A stretch of DNA of 64,000 nucleotides from an uncultured Odoribacter sp. (GTDB lineage: Bacteria; Bacteroidota; Bacteroidia; Bacteroidales; Marinifilaceae): assembly GCA_910578105.1 (NCBI GenBank), contig CAJTPD010000007.1, positions 1 through 64,000 on the forward strand, given 5' to 3'. The notes beneath the pieces were generated by a model that saw only the letters and a list, made by a program, of their open reading frames with translations, searched no databases and was not told the origin of the DNA. A program made the position numbers and the translations under genes. Positions within the stretch are counted from its first letter, which is position 1; each line of letters opens with the position of its first letter. Positions 34,584-44,301 of the stretch are shown here, one piece after another.

Positions 34584-34940
34584 CTATCTGTCCTCAGCCC
34601 CTTTCCGATGCTTTTCGAACCATTGCTGGACAAAAGCAACCACCACAATAACAACCACAGTACTCACCCCGCAGGCAATCACCACAGCCTGCCAAAACTG
34701 TGAGAGAATATCAAGCGCATTGACAATGCCCACACCCGCAGGAACAAAAAAAAGAGCCATATTATCACAAAGGAACTTTGCAACAGGCTTAATCCGCTCA
34801 GGCTTTACAATCTTCAGACACAAAGCGGCAAATAACAACATCATTCCTATGACACTCCCGGGAATAAATCCGTTAATCAACCAACCGACCCATTCACCAA
34901 GAACAAAAAAAAGCAATATAATAAAAATACCAGACAACAT
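34584..34940 (-). CDS. lrgA: LrgA/CidA-family membrane protein
   Basis: 118 residues with four hydrophobic helices and the family motifs WLINGFIPGSVIGMMLLF and DNMALFFVPAGVGI, typical of holin-like LrgA/CidA. Length is normal for the family. It is the partner of the LrgB-type protein encoded immediately downstream. A short charged tail (QQWFEKHRKGAEDR) ends it. Confidence 0.9.
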   Translation of the reverse strand: MLSGIFIILLFFVLGEWVGWLINGFIPGSVIGMMLLFAALCLKIVKPERIKPVAKFLCDNMALFFVPAGVGIVNALDILSQFWQAVVIACGVSTVVVIVVVAFVQQWFEKHRKGAEDR

Positions 34941-34961
34941 ATCAACTGCTATATTATTATG

Positions 34962-35756
34962 TTATAAATCCGACTCTTGCAAAACAATCCCTGCCCCGAA
35001 TCTTCCGGCAGCTTTCCCATCCCGGCGATAAGAAAAAAAATGCTCCGGATGGCAGACTGAACACATACCCGCCACTTCAATATGCTCCGGCTTCAGACCG
35101 GCATCCACCAATTCTTTCCGGTTGGCAGCCCACAAATCCACCTGAAACTTACCCGGACTTCTACCGGCAAACACAACCTCTCCCGCATCCGGAAATAAAC
35201 GTTTAAAAGAAACAGCTACCTCCTCATCCACCTCAAAACAACATTTCCCAATCGACGGACCAATCCCTGCAAGAATACTTCCGGAACAACATCCGAACTG
35301 CTGCTGCATCACCTTCACAGTTTCCATTGCAATCCGGGCAACAGTACCCCGCCAACCGGCATGCACAGCAGCTACCACCCGCCTTACCGGCTCATACAGC
35401 AAAACAGGGACACAATCTGCCGACAACACCATCAGACACACACCCGCATCAGCAGTTACCAAAGCATCCGTCTCCGGCAAACGGCTCTCCCTGTCCAAGC
35501 TGCCACAACCAGCATCCCAGGCAGTCACAACACATACATGAGCAGAATGAACCTGATGTGCTGTCACCAGGCAATCCGCCCGGAAACCAACAGCCTTCGC
35601 CAAACTTAAACGGTTCTGTCGAACCAATCCGGACTCCGCAAACTCTGTAAATCCGATATTTTTCAATCCGGAAGATACAAAGTGATTTATTCCCCGGCAG
35701 GCAGACAAATGCTGAAACTGATAAAACGGAAATTCTCCATTACCTCTATATCGCAT
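34962..35756 (-). CDS. pgeF: Peptidoglycan editing factor PgeF (YfiH/laccase-domain family)
   Basis: 264 residues from ATG 35756; the frame can be read one codon further from a GTG. The metal-binding signatures are present: TAHQVHS, SADCVPVLLYEP, AAVHAGWRGT and CSVCHPEHFFSYRRDG. The family hydrolyses misincorporated L-Ser from muropeptides and also acts on purine nucleosides. It lies upstream of lrgAB in the same direction with a gap of 21 bp, so a cell-wall themed operon pgeF-lrgA-lrgB is likely. Confidence 0.9.
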   Translation of the reverse strand: MRYRGNGEFPFYQFQHLSACRGINHFVSSGLKNIGFTEFAESGLVRQNRLSLAKAVGFRADCLVTAHQVHSAHVCVVTAWDAGCGSLDRESRLPETDALVTADAGVCLMVLSADCVPVLLYEPVRRVVAAVHAGWRGTVARIAMETVKVMQQQFGCCSGSILAGIGPSIGKCCFEVDEEVAVSFKRLFPDAGEVVFAGRSPGKFQVDLWAANRKELVDAGLKPEHIEVAGMCSVCHPEHFFSYRRDGKAAGRFGAGIVLQESDL

Positions 35757-35852
35757 CACTTTTCATATTTAAGACAAAAGTAATTCAGAGAACTTTCAAT
35801 TCCTAAATTCGTAGAACAAAAACAAATCAGAAAATCATCAAATTTCAAAATT

Positions 35853-36590
35853 ATGTGGCAAGAATTTATCCGTTTACGGGAAAACTACCTAAAACAAATT
35901 GTCGCAGAAAATGACGCTTACCGGGAATACCTCCGGGATCATTTTTTGTATGAAATTTTCAAACTGGCAGGTCATCTGCTGCCCGAAGAACAATTTCAAT
36001 ATATCATCCACAATAACAAACGTCCGCACGAACCGGAACAACTCCGGGTTTATGACTTATGGCAAGCCTGGCTTTATACAAAAGAACAGGCGGACAAACA
36101 CCAGACATTCAGCATGGAACTGATACAAAAAATCAATGCCAAAGTAATGAAACATACCGGCAAAGAAATCACCACCACAATAGGACGCTATGACAGTTCA
36201 CTCGGCGATTTCAGATTGGAAGAAGATTACAACAGCGTTTATCCCATCGCTGATTATACCCAAATACCGGAACTATTAAATGCACTCTGCCGGAAAGTAA
36301 ATGCTGAATCCCAGGAAGGCAAAGTTATTCCTCTGATAAAGACAGGCATACATTACCTATTTGAATTTGCACACATAAAACCTTTTGGCGAAGGAAACAC
36401 CGAAACCGGAATGCTAAGCATGAACTACCTGTTTCTCCGCCACCACCAACCTTTACTCATCATTTTTTCCGAAGACCGACCGGAAGCTCTCAATGCCATC
36501 AAATCAAAAGACATAAGCCAGACACCCGAAGAATTTGAATATTTTATGCTAAAAGAACAAATCAAATTTCTGAAAAAAGAAACCGATTGA
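35853..36590 (+). CDS. Fic/DOC-fold protein with degenerate active site
   Basis: 245 residues, all-helical. The segment AHIKPFGEGNTETGMLSMNYLF aligns with the Fic core (I-H-P-F-x-D-G-N-G-R-x-x-R-L). Here the catalytic His is Lys176, the second Gly is Thr183, and the two Arg residues that bind nucleotide phosphates are Glu184 and Met187. Pro177, Phe178, Glu180, Gly181 and Asn182 remain. Active Fic enzymes need the His for AMP transfer, so classical AMPylation is not expected. No toxin-antitoxin partner lies adjacent. The start at ATG 35853 has a plausible spacing after the divergent pgeF gene. Confidence 0.75.
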   Translation: MWQEFIRLRENYLKQIVAENDAYREYLRDHFLYEIFKLAGHLLPEEQFQYIIHNNKRPHEPEQLRVYDLWQAWLYTKEQADKHQTFSMELIQKINAKVMKHTGKEITTTIGRYDSSLGDFRLEEDYNSVYPIADYTQIPELLNALCRKVNAESQEGKVIPLIKTGIHYLFEFAHIKPFGEGNTETGMLSMNYLFLRHHQPLLIIFSEDRPEALNAIKSKDISQTPEEFEYFMLKEQIKFLKKETD

Positions 36591-36645
36591 AATTTTTTAC
36601 CAGAAAATCAACAGCTTCATGTCCTGAAAAAAGTTTTCATTTTTC

Positions 36646-36676
36646 TTTGCAGTTTATAATGAATGATTTATCTTTG
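36646..36676 (+). promoter_or_regulatory. Consensus house-keeping promoter of rpmE2
   Basis: TTTG at 36646-36649 and TATCTTTG at 36669-36676, separated by exactly 19 nt, the textbook Bacteroidota sigma-ABfr spacing. It precedes the L31 ATG by 41 nt and is the best promoter match I found in the window. Confidence 0.8.
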
Positions 36677-36717
36677 CGGACCGATAATGAAAGGAATAAT
36701 TATAAAATTTACATACA

Positions 36718-36981
36718 ATGAAAAAAGGCATACATCCTGAAAATTACAGATTGGTAGCGTTTAAAGATATGTCTAATGGTACGACTATCATCACTAAATC
36801 GACTGCAACAAGCAAAGAAACCATTGAAATTGATGGCATTGAATATCCGTTGATTAAATTAGAAATTTCCAATACTTCACATCCGTTCTATACCGGTAAA
36901 GTTAAATTAGTAGATACTGCCGGTCGCGTGGATAAATTCATGAATCGCTACAAAGAGCACATGGAAAAAAGAAAGAAATAA
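36718..36981 (+). CDS. rpmE2: 50S ribosomal protein L31, type B
   Basis: 87 residues beginning MKKGIHPENYRLVAFKDMS, with EIDGIEYPLIKLEISNTSHP and YTGKVKLVDTAGRVDKF, all diagnostic of L31. It is the type B form: longer, without the zinc-binding Cys pairs of type A. Monocistronic, with a consensus promoter and a strong terminator. Confidence 0.96.
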   Translation: MKKGIHPENYRLVAFKDMSNGTTIITKSTATSKETIEIDGIEYPLIKLEISNTSHPFYTGKVKLVDTAGRVDKFMNRYKEHMEKRKK

Positions 36982-37003
36982 ATTCTTTCCGGACGATATA
37001 TTG

Positions 37004-37037
37004 AAAACGCTGCTCTTTACCGGGCAGCGTTTTTTTA
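37004..37037 (+). terminator. Terminator of rpmE2
   Basis: Stem AACGCTGC (37006-37013) with GCAGCGTT (37024-37031) and a 10-nt loop, followed by a run of six further T. Confidence 0.92.
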
Positions 37038-37215
37038 TAACCACAACTTTCAGCACATTCAATAATTCACACATTATAACCATGATTCACATGCAATGGC
37101 ATGGGATTTGCGCTATAAGTAGTGAAGCCGATTTTTATGGAAAGAGATGACATAATGTCAGTCTTTCAAAAGCAAAGAATTTTCATAACAACTAAAACAA
37201 GAGAGGAAAAGTGAA

Positions 37216-39630
37216 ATGGATAAAATAAATCTGAAAGCAGTGTTATTAGAGAATATCGGAGAAGATTCGGCAGATTTTCTGCCCATCATGGGGGATGAAA
37301 AAGAGCTGCTGAATGACAATATGCAAATTCCTGACACCCTGCCAATTTTACCACTCCGCAATACGGTTTTATTTCCGGGAGTAATTATCCCGATAAATAT
37401 TGGCCGGGACAAATCCCTGCAACTCATCCGGGACTCTTATAAACAAAATGCCATGATCGGTGTTATTGCCCAAAAAGACACCAACACTGAAAACCCGACT
37501 ATGAATGACCTGTACAAAATAGGTACAGTGGCCTCTATTCTGAAAATCCTGGAAATGCCGGATGGAACCACCACTGCAATCATACAGGGTAAAAAAAGAT
37601 TTGAACTCGAAGACATCCTGTACGACGAACCTTATCATGTCGGGAAAATCCGGACCCAAAAAGAAGAAAGCCTTCCCGAAAATGACCCGGAATACAATGC
37701 TATTTCCGAATCATTAAAGGATATGGCCGGGAAAATTGTGAAATATTCCAGTAACATACCCAATGAAGCAGGATTTGCGCTCAAAAACATTGAAAGCATG
37801 TTATTCCTGATTAACTTCATTTCATCAAACACCGATATAGATTACCGGAACAAACAGGAATTACTGGAAATTGGCAACCTGAAACAAAGAGCAATCAAAC
37901 TACTGGAAATACTGAGCAAACAAGTCAGTTTATTGGAATTGAAAAACGATATCCAGAAAAAAGTAAAAATGGATATCGACAAACAGCAAAGGGAATATTT
38001 CTTACATCAGCAGATGAAAACCATACAGGATGAACTGGGTGGCAATCCGATAGATGAAGAAATACAGGAACTGGAAGAACTGGCAAACCATAAGGAATGG
38101 AATAAAAATGTCCGGGAAATCTTCAACAAGGAATTAAATAAATTAAAAAGATTAAATCCGGCAGCACCTGATTATTCAGTACAATCCAATTATCTGCGTG
38201 AAATGCTGGACCTCCCCTGGAACCACTGTTCCACGGACAATCTGGACCTGAACCATGCCAAAAAGATATTGGATGCCGACCATTTCGGACTGGAAAAAGT
38301 GAAAGAAAGAATCTTGGAATATCTGGCAGTACTAAAATTGAAAGCAGACATGAAATCCCCGATTTTATGCCTGTACGGACCTCCGGGAGTCGGAAAAACA
38401 TCCCTGGGAAAATCTATAGCCAAAGCTATAAACCGCGAATTTGTCCGCATGTCACTGGGTGGACTGCATGACGAATCAGAAATCCGCGGCCACCGGAAAA
38501 CATACATCGGAGCCATGCCGGGCCGGATTTTGCAAAACATAAAAAAAGCAGGAACTTCCAATCCCGTATTTATACTGGACGAAATTGACAAAGTAGGCAC
38601 CGATTTCCGGGGAGACCCGCAATCAGCCCTGCTGGAAGTACTGGACCCGGAACAAAACGGCAATTTCCACGACAACTTCCTTGACATCGATTACGACCTG
38701 TCAAAAGTGATGTTTATCGCTACTGCAAACGACCTGAGTACGATAGCCCCTCCTTTACGGGACAGAATGGAAATCATAGAAGTAAGCGGCTATCTGCTTG
38801 AAGAGAAAAGAGAAATTGCCAAACGTCACCTGATTCCCAAACAATTGGAAAATCATGGCATCAAAGCTGAAAACGTAACCATTCCGGATGATATCATCGA
38901 CCTGGTGATAGAAAAATATACCCGGGAGTCCGGTGTAAGAAGCCTGGACATGACAATAGCCAAACTTATGCGCCATGTTGCACGCAAAGTAGCTGCCAAC
39001 AAAAAGTTTACCATAACTTTCGACGAAGCCAAAATAAAGGAATATCTGGGTAGCCCCATTTTCTCACGCGAAGAATATCAGGGCAACGAACTACCCGGAG
39101 TTGTCACGGGTCTGGCATGGACAGCCGCCGGAGGAGAAATTCTATACATAGAATCCAGCTATAGTAAAGGAAAAGGACACCTGAGTCTCACCGGTAATCT
39201 GGGGGATGTCATGAAAGAATCGGCAACACTGGCACTGGAATATATAAAATCCCATGCAGACGAAATCGGTATCGAAGAAAAAACACTCGAAGAAAACGAC
39301 ATTCACATCCACGTCCCGGCCGGAGCTGTACCGAAAGACGGACCTTCTGCCGGCATCACAATGGTAACCGCCTTAGTTTCATCTCTTACCGGGAGGAAAG
39401 TAAAAAAAGCCATTGCAATGACAGGGGAAATCACCCTCCGCGGCAAAGTGCTGCCCGTTGGAGGAATACGTGAAAAAATACTGGCTGCAAAACGCGCCGG
39501 AATCAAAGAAATCATCCTTTGCAGTCAAAATAAAACAGATATTGATGACATTAAAAAAGAATACCTGAAAGGATTGAAATTCCACTATGTAGACTCTATC
39601 GCAGAAGTTCTGAAAACAGCACTTCTCTGA
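37216..39630 (+). CDS. lon: ATP-dependent Lon protease (LonA)
   Basis: 804 residues. Domains: N-terminal substrate-binding region (about 45-245, LPILPLRNTVLFPGVIIPI), helical region, AAA+ module with Walker A GPPGVGKT (388-395) and Walker B PVFILDEIDKV, and the protease domain with the dyad Ser711 (KDGPSAGIT) and Lys754 (GGIREKILAAK), 43 residues apart as in E. coli Lon. It degrades misfolded and regulatory proteins. An unusually clear Shine-Dalgarno-like GAGAGGAAAAG precedes the ATG, uncommon in this phylum. Monocistronic, with a terminator 20 bp after the stop. Confidence 0.97.
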   Translation: MDKINLKAVLLENIGEDSADFLPIMGDEKELLNDNMQIPDTLPILPLRNTVLFPGVIIPINIGRDKSLQLIRDSYKQNAMIGVIAQKDTNTENPTMNDLYKIGTVASILKILEMPDGTTTAIIQGKKRFELEDILYDEPYHVGKIRTQKEESLPENDPEYNAISESLKDMAGKIVKYSSNIPNEAGFALKNIESMLFLINFISSNTDIDYRNKQELLEIGNLKQRAIKLLEILSKQVSLLELKNDIQKKVKMDIDKQQREYFLHQQMKTIQDELGGNPIDEEIQELEELANHKEWNKNVREIFNKELNKLKRLNPAAPDYSVQSNYLREMLDLPWNHCSTDNLDLNHAKKILDADHFGLEKVKERILEYLAVLKLKADMKSPILCLYGPPGVGKTSLGKSIAKAINREFVRMSLGGLHDESEIRGHRKTYIGAMPGRILQNIKKAGTSNPVFILDEIDKVGTDFRGDPQSALLEVLDPEQNGNFHDNFLDIDYDLSKVMFIATANDLSTIAPPLRDRMEIIEVSGYLLEEKREIAKRHLIPKQLENHGIKAENVTIPDDIIDLVIEKYTRESGVRSLDMTIAKLMRHVARKVAANKKFTITFDEAKIKEYLGSPIFSREEYQGNELPGVVTGLAWTAAGGEILYIESSYSKGKGHLSLTGNLGDVMKESATLALEYIKSHADEIGIEEKTLEENDIHIHVPAGAVPKDGPSAGITMVTALVSSLTGRKVKKAIAMTGEITLRGKVLPVGGIREKILAAKRAGIKEIILCSQNKTDIDDIKKEYLKGLKFHYVDSIAEVLKTALL

Positions 39631-39650
39631 GTTGTTCCCCCATTTCCTGA

Positions 39651-39685
39651 AAAACGACAACTCCCGTCCGGAGTTGTCGTTTTTT
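39651..39685 (+). terminator. Terminator of lon
   Basis: A perfect 14-bp stem (39651-39664 with 39670-39683), 5-nt loop, T tract on the plus strand and A tract on the other side. It lies between convergent genes and may work in both directions. Confidence 0.92.
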
Positions 39686-39700
39686 ATCAATAAGTCACTG

Positions 39701-39997
39701 TTACAAAGCCGAGAGTACCGCAAATATACCCAACGACAACAAAATCAGAAAAATCAAGTCCACTAAGGAAATAATCAACCCGGCAACAGCCAAACCACGC
39801 GGAGACTTAAAAATCCCACAGAAAGAAAATATAAGACCCAATAACCACAATAACCACCCCCATACAGGAACCCAACCCAAAAACAAAGCAATTAAAGCCA
39901 GTACAAAACCAGCCACTCCGATTCCGTTAGAACGGGGAGATTGTTGATTAATGATAATAGTTTGCTTTCCCTGTTCCTGATTTTTGACTTCTTCCAT
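39701..39997 (-). CDS. Small DUF4190-like membrane protein
   Basis: 98 residues: a polar, Gln-rich N-terminus (~25 residues) followed by three hydrophobic helices (GVAGFVLALIALFLGWVPV; WLLWLLGLIFSFCGIF; GLAVAGLIISLVDLIFLILL). The G-x-A-G-F-V-L-A-L pattern and GLAVAGLIIS fit the small DUF4190 family of membrane proteins. Function unknown. It follows the AI-2E-type gene in the same direction with a 55-bp gap. Confidence 0.7.
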   Translation of the reverse strand: MEEVKNQEQGKQTIIINQQSPRSNGIGVAGFVLALIALFLGWVPVWGWLLWLLGLIFSFCGIFKSPRGLAVAGLIISLVDLIFLILLSLGIFAVLSAL

Positions 39998-40052
39998 AAT
40001 ATTCCATGTTTAACATTTAAAACTTCATTCATCCCCGGCTTTGCCCCGCGTC

Positions 40053-41195
40053 CTATTCACTCAAACTCTGTGTAAGCTTTTTCACTAATTTGTATTTATT
40101 GAAAAATTCCTTCAAAATAACCCGGAGAACAGTGTAAGAAGGAATAGCGAGAATCATACCGGGAATACCGGCCAGACTGCCTGCCATCAAAATCACCAAA
40201 AAAATTTCCAAAGGATGGGCATGTACACTATTTCCATAGATAAAAGGCTGGAAAACCACATTATCTACCAATTGAGTCAACAACATAACAATCGTCATAT
40301 AAATCAACAAAGGCAACATCTGGTGATAAAATTCCATATCCAGATTCAAAACAATACCCACTGCCAAACCAAAACAAATTCCAATCAAAGGACCAATATA
40401 AGGAATTACATTCAATACCCCCGTAACCAGTCCGATAACAATAGCATGATTGAAATTCAAGCCCACGATAGTCAAACCCAAAGTATTCAAAATCATTACC
40501 CCGAATACTTCCAGTAACAAACCCACAAAATACCTGACCAACAATTTTTGAATAGAATCCAATGCATTACGGGCCTGCTCCTCATAACGGGAAGGTATAA
40601 CCGCCATAACCATACCCGAAAATAAACGGCTGTCTTTCAGAAAAAAGAAAGAAATAAAAGTAATGGAAAACAAAGCCACAAAAATATCACTCATCGTACC
40701 AGCAACGACTCCGAACCAATTTTTTAACCGGGCAATATTCAATACATCACTCAGTTCATCCGAAAGCCAGGCATTCACGTCTTCATCCGCATCTAAAAAA
40801 CCATAATGCTTCAAAAAATATCCGGCGTCCTGAACAGGACTCTCCAACCGGCTGACAATATTAGTTACACCCACATTCTCCAAAGATTCAAATTCACGGA
40901 CTGCCAAAGGAATAATCGTACTGAAAATCAAAATAAACAAACACCAAAGACAAACCACTGTGATTGCAGCTTTCAGGCTGTCAGACAATTCATATCCCCG
41001 GATTTTAATCCTCGCCAATAAATCAATAATGGGTTTACCTATGAAAGAAATAACAGCAGACACCAGAACATAAATAATGATAGAAAAAAAATACCAGGAA
41101 AAAAATATGGCAACTGACAATGCAATAAATCCCAGCAAATATTTAGTAAACGTATTCATTCCTCCTTGATTTTTCCAGTTTTCCGGTACACTCAT
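40053..41195 (-). CDS. AI-2E/PerM-family membrane transporter
   Basis: 380 residues from ATG 41195; the frame extends to a TTG at 41210. About eight membrane helices in the AI-2E exporter family (UPF0118) pattern, with the conserved FFFLKDSRLF, NVIPYIGPLIG and GIPGMILAIP segments. Members export the signal AI-2 in E. coli (TqsA) or act as ion antiporters in other bacteria; the substrate here cannot be stated. Confidence 0.88.
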   Translation of the reverse strand: MSVPENWKNQGGMNTFTKYLLGFIALSVAIFFSWYFFSIIIYVLVSAVISFIGKPIIDLLARIKIRGYELSDSLKAAITVVCLWCLFILIFSTIIPLAVREFESLENVGVTNIVSRLESPVQDAGYFLKHYGFLDADEDVNAWLSDELSDVLNIARLKNWFGVVAGTMSDIFVALFSITFISFFFLKDSRLFSGMVMAVIPSRYEEQARNALDSIQKLLVRYFVGLLLEVFGVMILNTLGLTIVGLNFNHAIVIGLVTGVLNVIPYIGPLIGICFGLAVGIVLNLDMEFYHQMLPLLIYMTIVMLLTQLVDNVVFQPFIYGNSVHAHPLEIFLVILMAGSLAGIPGMILAIPSYTVLRVILKEFFNKYKLVKKLTQSLSE

Positions 41196-41291
41196 ATCTT
41201 TATTTTTCAAAAATAATTATTTCTCCCTGATTTTATAAAAACATTTATATCTTTATTACGTTTATTTCAGATAAAATTAAAACCAACAAAC

Positions 41292-41501
41292 ATGTTCAGG
41301 CGTTTTTGGAACATATACTACGACGGTTTCCGTCACCTGCCCCGCTGGGGAAAAATAGTAATAGCCATTGTCCTGGCTAAACTGTTTATCATGTTTGCCG
41401 TAATAAAACTATTTTTCATGCCCGACTACCTGAATAGTCAATATACGACCGACCAGGAAAAAAGTAATCATGTATTAAACGAATTAATCACAAAACCTTA
41501 A
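41292..41501 (+). CDS. DUF4492 small membrane protein linked to cytochrome bd
   Basis: 69 residues with one hydrophobic helix (GKIVIAIVLAKLFIMFAVIKLFFM) and the conserved start FRRFWNIYYDGFRHLPRWG typical of DUF4492. The stop is 3 bp before the cydA ATG. In Bacteroidota this family regularly precedes cydAB, so it may be an accessory subunit comparable in role (not in sequence) to CydX of Proteobacteria; the role is inference. Confidence 0.85.
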   Translation: MFRRFWNIYYDGFRHLPRWGKIVIAIVLAKLFIMFAVIKLFFMPDYLNSQYTTDQEKSNHVLNELITKP

Positions 41502-41504
41502 CCT

Positions 41505-43073
41505 ATGGCACCCGAACTTACTACAACATTGGTCGAATGGTCCAGATGGCAATTTGCCATGACAGCAATCTATCACTACATGTTTGTTCCCCTGACACTG
41601 GGACTCTCTTTTCTTTTAGCCGTCATGGAAACCATGTGGGTCAGAACCGGAAAAGAAGAATGGTTACATGCAACCAAATTCTGGATGAAACTTTTTGCTA
41701 TCAATTTTGCCATTGGCATTGCCACCGGACTCATTCTGGAATTTCAGTTCGGGTCCAACTGGTCAAACTACTCCTGGTTCGTAGGAGACATCTTTGGTGC
41801 TCCGCTGGCCATCGAAGGACTATTTGCATTCTTCCTGGAAGCTACTTTCTTCGCAGTCATGTTCTTTGGCTGGAACAAAGTAAGCAAGAGCTTCCATCTC
41901 ACCTCCACCTGGATGGTATTCCTGGGGTCTAACATTTCTGCCTTATGGATTCTGGTAGCCAATGCCTGGATGCAAAACCCGGTAGGCATGGAATTCAACC
42001 CACTGACAGCCCGGAATGAAATGTCCGACTTCTGGGCCGTACTATTTTCCCCGACAGCCATGAATAAATTTTTCCACACCGTAACCTCTGCCTATACCCT
42101 TTCCGCCTGTTTTGTCATCGGGGTCAGTGCCTGGTTTATCCTCAAAAAACGGCACCTCGGATTTGCCCGGAAAAGCATCCTTTTAGCATCAGTTTTCGGA
42201 CTTTTCAGTATCATTGCAACCATCTTCACCGGTGACACCAGTGCACAAGACATCACCCGTACCCAACCTATGAAATTAGCAGCAATGGAAGGACTGAACC
42301 AAGGCGGCCAGGGAATGGAACTTACCATCCTCGGATTCCCGGCAAAAGATTCCCGGCTTGCTTCAGACCGGATGCGAACCGTCAAATATGGTATCGCCGT
42401 CCCCAAAATGCTTTCTTTCTTAGGATACCACAATTCCAACGCTTTTATTCCCGGAATCGAAAATATCATAAATGGCTACACCTCTTTCGAAGGCAAAACT
42501 TACCCCTCCGTAGAACAAAGGATGGCTAACGGCCGGACAGCCATAGCAGCCCTGAAAACCTATAAAACAGCCGTCGAAGAAAAAAACGAACCACTGGCAC
42601 AGGAAGCTTTAACCACCCTGAAAAAAAATTATGCCGATTTCGGTTACGGCTACCTGAACTCAAAATATGACATCATCCCCCCCGTTTCCCTGGTATTTTA
42701 CAGCTTCCGGATTATGGTCGGGGCCGGCGTATTATTTGTACTGCTGTTTGTCCTCACATGGTGGTACGCCAAAAAACGAAAATTCGAAAAATTCCGGATT
42801 ATCCCCTATCTGGCCCTTTTCTGTATTCCTTTAGCCTACATTGCCTCCCAATGCGGATGGATTGTTGCCGAAGTAGGCCGTCAACCCTGGGTGGTACAGA
42901 ACCTGATGCCGACAAATGTCGCCATCACCCGCATCGCCTCCGGCTGGGTAATCACCACTTTCTGGATGTTTGCCACATTATTCACTTTATTGCTCATTGC
43001 AGAAATCGGCATCATGTTCGCCCAAATCCGCAAAGGAGTAACAGAAACTTCAGAAACACTGCAAAATTCATAA
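41505..43073 (+). CDS. cydA: Cytochrome bd quinol oxidase subunit I
   Basis: 522 residues with nine membrane helices. Subunit I carries hemes b558, b595 and d and the quinol site. Seen: the N-terminal WSRWQFAMTAIYHYMFVPLTLG segment containing the heme ligand His, the GRQPW motif (GRQPWVVQNLMPT) and FWAVLFSPTAMNKFFHT. The enzyme reduces O2 with high affinity, letting Bacteroidales use trace oxygen. Middle gene of DUF4492-cydA-cydB. Confidence 0.96.
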   Translation: MAPELTTTLVEWSRWQFAMTAIYHYMFVPLTLGLSFLLAVMETMWVRTGKEEWLHATKFWMKLFAINFAIGIATGLILEFQFGSNWSNYSWFVGDIFGAPLAIEGLFAFFLEATFFAVMFFGWNKVSKSFHLTSTWMVFLGSNISALWILVANAWMQNPVGMEFNPLTARNEMSDFWAVLFSPTAMNKFFHTVTSAYTLSACFVIGVSAWFILKKRHLGFARKSILLASVFGLFSIIATIFTGDTSAQDITRTQPMKLAAMEGLNQGGQGMELTILGFPAKDSRLASDRMRTVKYGIAVPKMLSFLGYHNSNAFIPGIENIINGYTSFEGKTYPSVEQRMANGRTAIAALKTYKTAVEEKNEPLAQEALTTLKKNYADFGYGYLNSKYDIIPPVSLVFYSFRIMVGAGVLFVLLFVLTWWYAKKRKFEKFRIIPYLALFCIPLAYIASQCGWIVAEVGRQPWVVQNLMPTNVAITRIASGWVITTFWMFATLFTLLLIAEIGIMFAQIRKGVTETSETLQNS

Positions 43074-43110
43074 ACAGCATACAGACCACTCACATAAAAA
43101 CAACAACATC

Positions 43111-44229
43111 ATGGATTTAAATATATTACAACACTATTGGTGGATACTCATCTGCATTTTAGGCGGATGCCTCGTATTCCTGCTATTCGTACAGGGGGGC
43201 CAAAGCCTGCTCTACACCATCGGCAAAAATAAAGACGAACGGGACTTGCTGGTCAACACGATGGGCCGGAAATGGGAACTCACTTTTACCACATTAGTCG
43301 TATTCGGAGGTGCTTTTTTCGCCAGTTTTCCGCTATTTTATGCCACCAGTTTCGGAGGTGCCTATGCGGTTTGGATGCTACTCCTTTTCTGTTTTGTGAT
43401 ACAAGCCGTATCCTATGAATACCGGAACAAAAAAAACAACTTTTTAGGCAGCCGCACTTATGAAATATTTTTGATAATCAACGGATTTGCCGCACCATTC
43501 CTCATAGGGGCTGCAGTGGCCACCTTCTTCACTGGCTCCCCTTTCCGGTTAGGGGCTATGCACGACGTAGAATGGCAGACTCCCTGGAGAGGACTGGATG
43601 CCCTGTTCGTTCTAACCAATTATTTTCTGGCTTTAGCCGTACTTTTTTTAGCCCGGACTCAGGCTGCCCTGTATTTTATTCTTACTATCGGTAACGAAAA
43701 TATCCGGCATCGGAGCCACCGGCAAGTCTTGTATAATGCCGTTCCGTTCGTTATTTTCTTCCTGCTGTTCCTCGGCTCTGTCTTTACAGGAAAAGGCTAT
43801 GCCATTAATGAGACAGGAAACATCGAACTCATACCCGGCAAATACTTTTCTAACCTAATCGCTATGCCATTCAATACGGCAATTCTCCTCATCGGTATTG
43901 CCTGTGTACTCTTCGGCATCATCCGCACAATCTTCCGTCCGCAATGGAAAAAAGGAATCTGGTATACAGGAACGGGAACCATTCTAACTGTCATAGGCCT
44001 GCTTGTTATTGCCGGCTTCAACAATACAGCATTCTATCCGTCATCTGCAGACCCGGATTCATCATTAACCATTTACAACGCCTCTTCTTCACTCTACACT
44101 CTGAAAGCCATGTCCTGGGTATCTTTAATTATTCCCGTCGTAATTGCTTATATCTGGCATGCCTGGAGAAGCATGACCCGGAAAACGACAGATATCCGGG
44201 AAATAAAAGAAACAGAAAACAAATACTGA
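43111..44229 (+). CDS. cydB: Cytochrome bd quinol oxidase subunit II
   Basis: 372 residues, about eight helices, with the CydB segments WWILICILGGCLVFLLFVQGG, MGRKWELTFTTLVVFGGAFF, WQTPWRGLDALF and VALLFLARTQAALYF-like ALAVLFLARTQAALYF. It pairs with CydA to form the oxidase. The gene begins 37 bp after cydA and is followed by a strong inverted repeat that likely ends the operon. Confidence 0.95.
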   Translation: MDLNILQHYWWILICILGGCLVFLLFVQGGQSLLYTIGKNKDERDLLVNTMGRKWELTFTTLVVFGGAFFASFPLFYATSFGGAYAVWMLLLFCFVIQAVSYEYRNKKNNFLGSRTYEIFLIINGFAAPFLIGAAVATFFTGSPFRLGAMHDVEWQTPWRGLDALFVLTNYFLALAVLFLARTQAALYFILTIGNENIRHRSHRQVLYNAVPFVIFFLLFLGSVFTGKGYAINETGNIELIPGKYFSNLIAMPFNTAILLIGIACVLFGIIRTIFRPQWKKGIWYTGTGTILTVIGLLVIAGFNNTAFYPSSADPDSSLTIYNASSSLYTLKAMSWVSLIIPVVIAYIWHAWRSMTRKTTDIREIKETENKY

Positions 44230-44246
44230 TTACTGACAAAAAACAA

Positions 44247-44279
44247 CCGGGGACATATCTGATATAGACATGTCCCCGG
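44247..44279. terminator. Bidirectional terminator between cydB and the convergent lipoprotein gene
   Basis: Stem CCGGGGACAT (44247-44256) with ATGTCCCCGG (44270-44279), 13-nt loop. On the minus strand it is followed by TTGTTTTTTG. It separates two convergent genes. Confidence 0.8.
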
Positions 44280-44301
44280 CCAATTCAAAACAATTTCTCA
44301 A

